Positions 43,748 to 51,510 of a stretch of 64,000 bases of DNA are shown in pieces. The notes beneath the pieces were generated by a model. The model was not told where the DNA came from, did no database searches, and saw only the letters and a list, made by a program, of their open reading frames with translations. Position numbers and translations under genes: made by a program. Numbering within the stretch: position 1 is the stretch's first letter; each line of letters opens with the position of its first letter. Source of the DNA: CAWGCA01 sp963820955 (GTDB lineage: Bacteria > Pseudomonadota > Gammaproteobacteria > Chromatiales > Chromatiaceae); assembly GCA_963820955.1 (NCBI GenBank), contig CAWGCA010000040.1, forward strand, positions 23,721 through 87,720, given 5' to 3'.

Positions 43748-46092
43748 GTCAGTTTGAACGGCAGATGCCGGGCTATGGTCTGTTCCAATTCCTTGCTGTC
43801 AACCGGCTGGATGATAAAATCGTCGGCACCGGCTTCCACACAGTTTTCCCGGTCTCTGTCGCCTGAGTTGGCGACAAGCGCGATGACTGCTAGATTTTGA
43901 AACCGTTCGTCTTGCCGGATGCGTCTGATCGTATCATAGCCGTCTTGATCAGGCATCATGATGTCTATCAAAACAATGGAGAATTCATCGTCTTCCTCCA
44001 GGACTTCCAGGGCCTCGTTCACATCCCCTGCTGCGGTAACCTCCAGGCCCCACTGTTCCAGCAGGGGCGTAAGTGAGAGAAGGTTACGGACATCATCGTC
44101 CACAAGCAGAATCCGGTGACCACCGATTTCGCTTTCTGTTGCTGCGCTCGGCAGCGGCTCTTGCTGTTCCTTCTCCCACAAGTCTAGTGCTTCCCGCTCC
44201 TGCTCTACCTCCGGTTGCTCGCTGGCTGTCGACTCGGCATGAAATTCGACCGGTAACAGCAGGCAGAAGTTGGAGCCCTCCCCTTCGGCACTCTTCAATT
44301 CGATACGGCCTCCAAGCAATTTCGCCAGCTGCTGGCTGATCGCAAGACCAAGGCCGGTCCCCCCGTATCGGCGGCTGGTGGAGCCATCTGCCTGTTTGAA
44401 CGCATCGAAGATGTGGTGCTGTTTGGAGGAAGGGATGCCGATACCGGTATCCTGAACGCTGATCTTCAGGTCCCAGTCGGAAGCCTCCTGCCGATCGGAC
44501 CCTTCAAGCCGTACGGTGACGCCGCCCTGTTCGGTGAATTTAACCGCATTGGAGAGAAAGTTCTTGATAATTTGTCCAAGTTTTACCTTATCGGAGTGGA
44601 TGCGGCGGGGGGTATTGTCGGCTATCTCGAGCTGGAGTGTGAGTCCTTTGGCCTCGAACTGCGGCTGCACCAGTCCCAGCAGATCCTCCAGCATCTGCGG
44701 CACTTGGATGAACTCCAGCTCCAAGGTTGTACGTTGGGCCTCGATCCGGGACAGATCAAGGATATTGTCAATCAGGGTCTGAAGATCCGAGCCTGCCTCG
44801 TGGATAACCTTTGCCTGCTTTGTCTGTTCAGGACTCAGGCCGCTTTTTTTCGCCGCCAGCAGTTTGGACAGCAAAAGAATCGAGTTGAGCGGGGTTCGCA
44901 GTTCATGGCTCACATTGGCCAGGAATTCCGATTTATAGCGGTTGGACTCCTCCAGCTTTCTGGCATGCTCCTTGAGGTTGCGTATGTTGCGTCCATGTTC
45001 CACCGCCAGCCGAGAAAGGCTTTCGCCCAGCTCCTTCAGTTCCTGGGGGGCGCCCCAGTTGAAGCTCACCTGCTCTCCTTTCAGGATCCGCTGAACCCGG
45101 TCGATGAGTTGATGACTGACATGGTCCGCGCGGCGGGCGAACCAGCGGGCAACGAACCAGACCACCACCATAAGCGCAAACACAATGGTGAGGACGCGGA
45201 CAGTCAGGGCGTTGCGGAACTGGGCGATGGGCGAGGGGTCGACCTGGCGCCCTACCCAGAGGGCGCCGGACTGCTCGGTGTGGAACATCGGGATCCAGAT
45301 GATCTGTTTACCGGCACCCTCCCACAGGGCCAGCTTACCGTTGTTGAATATTGGTTGCAGCCCGGGAAACTGGGTAAAGGCGTTTCCCTGGGGGGCGTTG
45401 GGCCCGGCATGCTGCAGGAAGGTGCCGTCGTTATGGACCCACAGGGTATTGCGGTAGTAGCGGGCGATGCCGCCCACATCGATACTGATCATAACGGCGC
45501 CGAGAATATTGTTTGCTTCACGGTGAGTGATGGAGCTGATAAGGCGCAGGGTCATGAAACGTCGCGGATCGCTGGCCCCCGCTATGGGATTGAGGCTGAT
45601 GGGGCTGACAAGTGCCCCGCTCTGTTTCGTCTCGAGGGCGGTACGGACGAAATCACGGTTGGGTGGTTCCGGTCGCTCAATAGTGGGTTGCCACTCCTGG
45701 GTGGTCTTGTCCCGGTCCAGCCAGAACCGCTCACGGCCCTGCTGGTCGAAAAAGACGATCTGGATGATGTCGAGCTGGTTCTGCAGTATTTGATTGATCC
45801 ACTGCGTATAACGGGCCCGAGCCATATCGATGCTCTCTTCATTTTCGGCCCCATCTTCACCGAGCAGGGTGCCAGGCTCAGGCAGTTTAGCCAGCAGGCG
45901 GACCATTTCGTCACGAGAGGCGAGATGCTGATCCAGGTCCCGAAAGTCTGCCCGCAGGTTCTGCAGGTAGGCCTTGTGATAGAACAGTTCCATCCGCTCC
46001 AGCACCAGGGGCAGATTGAGCAGGACCAGTATGACCAGTGGTATCAGGCCAAAGAGGAAAAAGAACAGCAGGATCTGGGTGCGTAGTTTCAA
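43744..46092 (-). CDS. Hybrid sensor histidine kinase
   Basis: A 782-residue membrane kinase. TM1 (LLFFFLFGLIPLVILVLL), a periplasmic Cache-like sensor of about 270 residues, TM2 (VLTIVFALMVVVWFVARWFA), a HAMP-like linker, a HisKA domain with the phospho-accepting His in SHELRTPLNS (near residue 399), an ATPase domain with GTGLGLAIS, and a C-terminal REC domain with the acceptor Asp in VLIDIMMPDQDGYD (near residue 708). The signal is unknown. It overlaps the response regulator gene by 4 bp, and the peroxiredoxin gene ends 25 bp before its start, so the cluster may be one operon. Confidence 0.95.
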   Translation of the reverse strand: MKLRTQILLFFFLFGLIPLVILVLLNLPLVLERMELFYHKAYLQNLRADFRDLDQHLASRDEMVRLLAKLPEPGTLLGEDGAENEESIDMARARYTQWINQILQNQLDIIQIVFFDQQGRERFWLDRDKTTQEWQPTIERPEPPNRDFVRTALETKQSGALVSPISLNPIAGASDPRRFMTLRLISSITHREANNILGAVMISIDVGGIARYYRNTLWVHNDGTFLQHAGPNAPQGNAFTQFPGLQPIFNNGKLALWEGAGKQIIWIPMFHTEQSGALWVGRQVDPSPIAQFRNALTVRVLTIVFALMVVVWFVARWFARRADHVSHQLIDRVQRILKGEQVSFNWGAPQELKELGESLSRLAVEHGRNIRNLKEHARKLEESNRYKSEFLANVSHELRTPLNSILLLSKLLAAKKSGLSPEQTKQAKVIHEAGSDLQTLIDNILDLSRIEAQRTTLELEFIQVPQMLEDLLGLVQPQFEAKGLTLQLEIADNTPRRIHSDKVKLGQIIKNFLSNAVKFTEQGGVTVRLEGSDRQEASDWDLKISVQDTGIGIPSSKQHHIFDAFKQADGSTSRRYGGTGLGLAISQQLAKLLGGRIELKSAEGEGSNFCLLLPVEFHAESTASEQPEVEQEREALDLWEKEQQEPLPSAATESEIGGHRILLVDDDVRNLLSLTPLLEQWGLEVTAAGDVNEALEVLEEDDEFSIVLIDIMMPDQDGYDTIRRIRQDERFQNLAVIALVANSGDRDRENCVEAGADDFIIQPVDSKELEQTIARHLPFKLT

Positions 46093-46117
46093 AACTTTCT
46101 TCTGGCCTGAATACCCC

Positions 46118-46585
46118 CTATTGGAGCCCCCTCACCAGCTCGAGCACCTGCAGAGCGTGCCCCTTGGGTTTGACGTCATAGAGTGCATGGCAGATGTTGC
46201 CGCTCTTATCGATAATGAAAGTGGAGCGCAGGATACCCATTTTTTTCTCTCCGTGGGCCTCCTTTTCGCGCCAGACATCGTAGGCCTTGCACAACACCCC
46301 TTCCAGGTCTGCCAGCAGGTGGATGGCCAACCCATGTTTGTCTCTGAATTCGCCGTGAGTGAGGCAGCTGTCTCGGCTTACCCCGAGTATCTCGGTATCC
46401 AGGTTATTGAATTCTTCCACCAGGTCCGAGAACTCAATCGCCTCGATGGTACAGCCCGGGGTATCGTCTTTGGGGTAAAAGTAGAGCACCAGATTTTTAC
46501 TTCCCTTGAAGTCTCCGGATTGCATCATCACCAGGTCGGTGCTTGGCAGTTCGAAGTCTGGGGCAGCGTCGCCGGGTCTAAGCAT
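46118..46585 (-). CDS. Peroxiredoxin, BCP/PrxQ type
   Basis: A 155-residue thiol peroxidase from the ATG at 46585, preceded by AGGAGG; the frame is open 35 codons further. The peroxidatic Cys45 is in YPKDDTPGCTIEA. The resolving Cys five residues later, found in E. coli Bcp (CxxxxC), is absent here (GCTIEAIEF), so it is either of the one-Cys type or uses one of the other cysteines (SRDSCLTH, GVLCKAYD, GNICHALYD). It reduces hydrogen peroxide and organic hydroperoxides, probably in the cytoplasm. It lies just upstream of the two-component genes. Confidence 0.93.
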   Translation of the reverse strand: MLRPGDAAPDFELPSTDLVMMQSGDFKGSKNLVLYFYPKDDTPGCTIEAIEFSDLVEEFNNLDTEILGVSRDSCLTHGEFRDKHGLAIHLLADLEGVLCKAYDVWREKEAHGEKKMGILRSTFIIDKSGNICHALYDVKPKGHALQVLELVRGLQ

Positions 46586-46735
46586 GGGGCCTCCTTTGGC
46601 TCGCACCATTATAATTATGGTTGTTTCGAGAATGTATTGATTGCCGCGGCTTGCGTCAATACAGTTGATCGCCGAGCAGGTGGTCAGCATTGCGCCAACT
46701 GCAGGGCGTTGCTCGCTTATTCTGCAATCCGACTA

Positions 46736-47347
46736 TCAGGCCGTCGTTTCCGGAGCCGTTGCCTGCATCGAGGGTCGCGACGAAAAGCGCTGGAACCAAT
46801 GGCTCAGCAGAGGTGCCCCGGATCGCCAGTCGAGCTCGGTGATACGAAAATCCAGGTAGCCCAGGGCGCAGCCAGTGGCGATCTGTCCAATGTCGGGAGA
46901 TGCGGAAAAGACGGGTACCAGTGCCTCCAGTGCCCGCACGGCGGTACGCAGGGTCTCTAGTTGAAGATTCAGCCACCATGCGGAACGTTCGCCCTCCTCG
47001 CGTCGGCTATGTTCCAGAAAAATCAGCAGTGCGGCATCCATCATACCGTCGGCCAGTGCCTGTAGTCGGAGTACATCCCAGCGCTCCGGCCCGTTGGCTG
47101 GAATCAGCCTGGGGTCGGCAAGCAGGCTGTTCAGGTATTCGCAGATCACCGGACTGTCGAAAAGGTGGGTTCCGTCATCCAGGATCAGCAGGGGCACCTT
47201 CGCCAGAGGATTCTTCTGGGCGATGCCGCTGTTTGCATCCCAGGGGTTTACCTGGATGAGCTCCATCCGCGAGTCCAAGCCGCTTTCCCGCGCCGCTACC
47301 AGTACCTTGCGGGCATAGGGTGAAGTGGGTGAATAACATAGCTGCAT
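46736..47347 (-). CDS. Glutathione S-transferase family protein
   Basis: A 203-residue cytosolic GST from the ATG at 47347; the frame is open 49 codons further upstream, but that lead is unlike the family. The N-terminal thioredoxin-like domain starts MQLCYSPTSPYARKVLVAARE, with the NPLAKVPLLILDDGTHLFDSPVICEYLN glutathione-binding stretch. The C-terminal helical domain follows (WDVLRLQALADGMMDAALL). The probable active residue is Ser or Cys in the first loop. The substrate is unknown. It lies between metH and the peroxiredoxin gene, all on minus. Confidence 0.92.
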   Translation of the reverse strand: MQLCYSPTSPYARKVLVAARESGLDSRMELIQVNPWDANSGIAQKNPLAKVPLLILDDGTHLFDSPVICEYLNSLLADPRLIPANGPERWDVLRLQALADGMMDAALLIFLEHSRREEGERSAWWLNLQLETLRTAVRALEALVPVFSASPDIGQIATGCALGYLDFRITELDWRSGAPLLSHWFQRFSSRPSMQATAPETTA

Positions 47348-47470
47348 GCCGGATAACCAATAGCCCGTTAAAACAAATGACCTGAATCTAAAACCAAAGT
47401 TTAGCTGAAGAGTACTCCGAACAAACCCGCCCATGAGATTTTTCGATTCGTCGATCGAGACGCAAGATAT

Positions 47471-47566
47471 CCGATCGCCATTGTTTTCATGCACTTACGC
47501 TTAGGAAAATAGTGGCGCATTCCTGCGCCAGACGGGCATCTCGAATTTTTCGTGGTGCCCTGAATC
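47471..47566. repeat. Dispersed hairpin repeat, copy B
   Basis: About 96 bp alike to copy A at 40003-40098. It contains two hairpins: TGGCGCA-TTCC-TGCGCCA and the larger GGGCATCTCGA...TCGTGGTGCCC (47534-47560). It ends exactly at the metH stop codon, in the same relation as copy A to slyX. It could terminate or stabilise the metH transcript. Confidence 0.82.
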
Positions 47567-50217
47567 TATTTCGGATCGTATGCAAGATTAGGGGCTAGCC
47601 AGCGTTCGGTGCTGTCAATTTCCATCCCTTTGCGCCGGGCGTAATCGGTGATCTGTCCGCGGTCGATTTTGCCCACGGCAAAATAACGGGACTGCGGATG
47701 GCTGAAATAGAGTCCGCTGACGGCGGCGGTCGGTACCATTGCCTTCGACTCGGTGAGACAGATGCCCGTGTTTTCCCCAACCTGCAGCAGTTCCCAAAGA
47801 AGATCTTTCTCCGTGTGGTCGGGGCAGGCGGGATAACCGATCGCCGGGCGGATACCGCGGTACCTTTCCTTGATCAGCTGTTCGTTGTCCAGCTGTTCGT
47901 CCACCGCATAACCCCAGTATTCCCGCCGCACCCGTTCGTGCAGCCATTCGGTCAGGGCCTCGGCCAGCCGGTCCGCCAGGGACTTCAGCATAATGGCACT
48001 GTAATCGTCATGATCCGCTTCGAACTCCTCCAGCTTGCGCTCAATGCCTTGTCCGGCGGTGCAGGCGAAGGCACCGAGATAGTCGGGGACAGAGGATTCT
48101 ATGGGGGCTACGAAGTCGGCCAGGCTTTCGTTATAGCGACCGGCAGGTTGCTTGCCCTGTTTGCGCAGAAAATGAAACTGAGTGAGTACTTGCTTGCGGG
48201 ATTCGTCCGTATATAGGAGAACATCTTCATTTGCCGCATTGGCAGGGAAGAGACCGATCACTGCAACTGCCTGCAGCCATTTTTTCGCTGTGATCCGCTG
48301 CAGCATGGTTTGGGCATCCTGCAACAGACGGCGTGCCTCCGCCCCTTTTTCTGCATCGTCCAGGATAGCGGGGTAGCGGCCCTTCAGTTCCCAGGCGTGA
48401 AAGAAAAAAGTCCAGTCGATATAGGGGGTCAGCACCGACAGGGGAATATCGCCCAGCACCTGGACCCCCAGCCGCCGGGGGACCGGGGGGGTGTAGGCCC
48501 GCCAGTCGATCGGGGTCCGGTTGGCTCGGGCCTGCTCCATTGAGACCAGGTCGCGGGCCTGCTGTTGCGCCGCCCTCCGCTGACGGGCAGCCTGATACTC
48601 CTGTTTGATCCGGCTGACGTATTCGTCACGCTGAGTTGTAGACAGCAGCGTACTGGCCACGCCCACCGCCCGGGAAGCGTCCGGGACATAGATCGTGGGG
48701 CCGGAATATACGGGCTCAATCTTCACCGAGGTATGGATCAGCGAGGTTGTGGCACCCCCGATCAGCAACGGAATCTTCATCTTCAGGCGTTCCATCTCCT
48801 TGGCCATATGGACCATTTCGTCCAGCGAGGGGGTAATCAGGCCCGAGAGTCCGATGATGTCCACTCGCTCTTCCCGTGCCCGCTGCAGGATTGTCTCAGC
48901 CGGCACCATCACCCCCAGGTCGATCACCTCATAGCTGTTGCATTGCAACACGACGGCGACGATATTTTTACCGATGTCGTGCACATCGCCCTTGACCGTG
49001 GCCAGCAAAATCCGCCCCCGTGGTGCGTTACTGGCCTCGCTCTTTTCCTGCTCTATGAAGGGTTCCAGGTAGGCCACCGCCTTTTTCATCACCCGCGCTG
49101 ACTTTACTACCTGTGGCAGAAACATCTTTCCGGCACCAAACAGCTCACCGACCACGTTCATGCCATCCATCAATGGGCCTTCGATGACGTCGAGTGAGCG
49201 CTTTGATCCCCCCCGGGCCGTCTCGGTGTCTTCCTCAATATGTTCGGTGATGCCTTTTACCAGGGCGTGCTCAATCCGTTTCTCCACTGGCCAGTCACGC
49301 CAGGCCGGGTCCTCTTTTTTGTTGTCGCTGCTACCGGCAGCCCGATAGTTGTCGGCGATGGCCAGCAGCCGTTCAGTCGCATCCGGGTGGCGGTTCATAA
49401 TCACGTCTTCCACCCGCTCCCGCAGATCCGCAGGAAGCTCGTCGTAGATCGCCAGCTGGCCCGCGTTGACTATGCCCATGTCCAGGCCGGCGGAAATCGC
49501 GTGATAGAGAAATACGGCGTGAATCGCCTCGCGCACCGGGTTGTTGCCGCGGAATGAGAAAGAGACGTTGGAGATACCACCGGATATAAGCGCTTGGGGC
49601 AGGGTGTTCTTGATCCCCCGGGCCGCTTCGATGAAGTCGACGCCGTAGTTGTTGTGCTCCTCGATGCCAGTGGCGACGGCGAAGACGTTGGGGTCGAAGA
49701 TGATATCTTCTGGCGGGAAGCCCACCTTATCAGTCAGTACACGGTAGGCTCGGGTACAGATCTCCAGTTTGCGCTGCAGGCTATCGGCCTGACCCTGCTC
49801 GTCGAACGCCATTACGATGGCCGCCGCCCCGTAGCATCGGATCAACCGAGCTTGGGCAATAAATTTGTCCTCCCCTTCCTTCAGCGAGATGGAATTGACT
49901 ACACCTTTGCCCTGCAAGCGCTTGAGTCCCGCCTCGAGGATCTCCCACTTGGATGAGTCGATCATCACCGGTACCCGGGAGATTTCCGGTTCCGATGCAA
50001 TCAGGTTAAGAAAGCGGATCATGGCCGCTTCGGAATCCAGCATTCCCTCATCCATGTTGACATCGATCAGTTGGGCCCCGTTCTCCACCTGCTCGCGACA
50101 GACGTCCAGTGCCTCGTCGTATTGCTCCTCCAGGATCAGGCGCTTGAATTTGGCGGAGCCGGTGATATTGGTCCTTTCGCCAACATTAACAAACAGCGAA
50201 TCCCGGTCGATGTTCAT
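47566..50217 (-). CDS. metH: Methionine synthase MetH, C-terminal part (folate, B12 and activation domains)
   Basis: This 883-residue frame begins at MNIDRDSLFVNVGERTNITGSAKFKRL, the start of the methyltetrahydrofolate-binding domain. It then has the cobalamin-binding domain with the DVHDIGKN cobalt-ligand motif (GDVHDIGKNIVAVVLQ) and the S-adenosylmethionine activation domain ending near YFAVGKIDRGQI. Together with the upstream frame it makes a complete cobalamin-dependent methionine synthase (about 1230 residues expected). Reading its frame back past the ATG gives the conserved linker RALPRPRTACRLSGLEP, so the ATG at 50217 is probably an internal Met, not a native start. Confidence 0.93.
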   Translation of the reverse strand: MNIDRDSLFVNVGERTNITGSAKFKRLILEEQYDEALDVCREQVENGAQLIDVNMDEGMLDSEAAMIRFLNLIASEPEISRVPVMIDSSKWEILEAGLKRLQGKGVVNSISLKEGEDKFIAQARLIRCYGAAAIVMAFDEQGQADSLQRKLEICTRAYRVLTDKVGFPPEDIIFDPNVFAVATGIEEHNNYGVDFIEAARGIKNTLPQALISGGISNVSFSFRGNNPVREAIHAVFLYHAISAGLDMGIVNAGQLAIYDELPADLRERVEDVIMNRHPDATERLLAIADNYRAAGSSDNKKEDPAWRDWPVEKRIEHALVKGITEHIEEDTETARGGSKRSLDVIEGPLMDGMNVVGELFGAGKMFLPQVVKSARVMKKAVAYLEPFIEQEKSEASNAPRGRILLATVKGDVHDIGKNIVAVVLQCNSYEVIDLGVMVPAETILQRAREERVDIIGLSGLITPSLDEMVHMAKEMERLKMKIPLLIGGATTSLIHTSVKIEPVYSGPTIYVPDASRAVGVASTLLSTTQRDEYVSRIKQEYQAARQRRAAQQQARDLVSMEQARANRTPIDWRAYTPPVPRRLGVQVLGDIPLSVLTPYIDWTFFFHAWELKGRYPAILDDAEKGAEARRLLQDAQTMLQRITAKKWLQAVAVIGLFPANAANEDVLLYTDESRKQVLTQFHFLRKQGKQPAGRYNESLADFVAPIESSVPDYLGAFACTAGQGIERKLEEFEADHDDYSAIMLKSLADRLAEALTEWLHERVRREYWGYAVDEQLDNEQLIKERYRGIRPAIGYPACPDHTEKDLLWELLQVGENTGICLTESKAMVPTAAVSGLYFSHPQSRYFAVGKIDRGQITDYARRKGMEIDSTERWLAPNLAYDPK

Positions 50218-51260
50218 CGGCTCCAGCCCGGAGAGTCGACAGGCCGTTCTGGGTCTGGGCAGGGCCCTGGGCGATGCCTGGCGGCAACCTCGGCCATTGC
50301 TCGAATATGCTCCGGGGTGGTGCCGCAGCAGCCTCCCACAATGTTCAGCAAACCGCTTTCCGCCAACTCGTCGGTATGGACCGCCATTGCTTCCGGCCTC
50401 AGGTCGTATTGGCCAAATTCGTTGGGCAGGCCGGCGTTGGGGTGGGCCGAGACATAGCTTTCGGAGATACGCGACATCTCTTCCACATGCTGGCGTAACT
50501 GGTCTGGCCCCAGGGCGCAGTTGAGCCCGATCGAGATCGGCTCGGCATGACGCAAGGAAATGTAGAAGGCCTCGGGGGTCTGACCGGAGAGGGTGCGGCC
50601 GGAGGCATCGGTGATGGTTCCAGAGATCATGATCGGTAATCGCAGCCCCAGGGCCTCAAAAAGTTGCTCCAGGGCAAAGATAGCGGCCTTGGCATTGAGG
50701 GTGTCGAAGATGGTCTCGATCAGCACAATGTCCGCCCCGCCCTCAATCAATCCCCGACTCGCCTCGGTATAGGCGGTCACCAGGTCATCGAACTGGATAT
50801 TGCGGAAGCCGGGATCGTTGACGTCCGGAGACAGGGAGCAAGTGCGGTTGGTGGGGCCGAGAACACCGGCCACGTAGCGCGGTCGATCCGGGCTGGACGT
50901 GGCATCCGCGGCTGACCGGGCAAGGCGTGCCGAGACCAGATTGAGTTCATAACTCAGATCTTCCATGGCGTAGTCGGCCAGCGAGATTCGATTGGCATTG
51001 AACGTGTTGGTCTCCAGGATGTCCGCCCCTGCCTCCAGATAGGCCTGATGAATCCCACGGATGAGGTCCGGCTGGGTGAGGGAGAGCAGGTCGTTGTTGC
51101 CCTTCACACTGCGTTGCCAGTCGCTGAACCGTGCGCCCCGGTAATCTTCTTCGTTCAGGTTTTGGCGCTGGATCATGGTGCCCATGGCACCGTCCAGGAT
51201 CAGGATGCGCTCCTGCAGCAGGGAATGGAGTTCTGCGGAACGGGAAGAAATGTGGCTCAT
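50214..51260 (-). CDS. metH: Methionine synthase MetH, N-terminal homocysteine-binding part (split by frameshift)
   Basis: About 348 residues from the ATG at 51260 (MSHISSRSAELHSLLQERIL, then ILDGAMGTMIQ); the frame stays open 23 codons further. This is the zinc-dependent homocysteine S-methyltransferase module, with a conserved Cys in GLNCALGP and the CC pair in NIVGGCCGTTPEHI as zinc ligands. After AMAEVAARHRP the frame goes wrong and ends at 50214, while the correct continuation lies in the other frame. Adding one G to the GGG at 50269-50271 (plus strand) restores HRPRALPRPR and joins both parts. So this is one gene, either truly broken or misread. Confidence 0.93.
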   Translation of the reverse strand: MSHISSRSAELHSLLQERILILDGAMGTMIQRQNLNEEDYRGARFSDWQRSVKGNNDLLSLTQPDLIRGIHQAYLEAGADILETNTFNANRISLADYAMEDLSYELNLVSARLARSAADATSSPDRPRYVAGVLGPTNRTCSLSPDVNDPGFRNIQFDDLVTAYTEASRGLIEGGADIVLIETIFDTLNAKAAIFALEQLFEALGLRLPIMISGTITDASGRTLSGQTPEAFYISLRHAEPISIGLNCALGPDQLRQHVEEMSRISESYVSAHPNAGLPNEFGQYDLRPEAMAVHTDELAESGLLNIVGGCCGTTPEHIRAMAEVAARHRPGPCPDPERPVDSPGWSR

Positions 51261-51510
51261 TGAGTGAATCCAGACCAAACAAAAAGGAGCTAAGTATAAT
51301 CCTAAAAACAGCTGTTGGCCGCTGCGCAAGGGAATCCAACTCGCTGTGTTTTCTGAAGTTACTATTTTATTCCCCGTTGCCTCAACTGGTTAGCCTTGGC
51401 CACTGCTTTTCCTGGGATAGTCGGAAACAGGGGTTTACCCCATCCGCCGATGCTCGATCCGCAGCCCCTCTGACTTTTCGTTGCCATCGTCCTACTGATA
51501 AGCTACGTCC

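Noticed and set aside
44413..46086. 557-codon plus-strand frame opposite the hybrid kinase
   Set aside because: It mirrors the kinase coding sequence; its product has no recognisable domain, while the minus strand has full kinase motifs.
51261..51510. Possible cobalamin or SAM riboswitch upstream of metH
   Set aside because: I could not find the conserved B12-box or a SAM/SAH aptamer fold; a covariance-model search would settle it.
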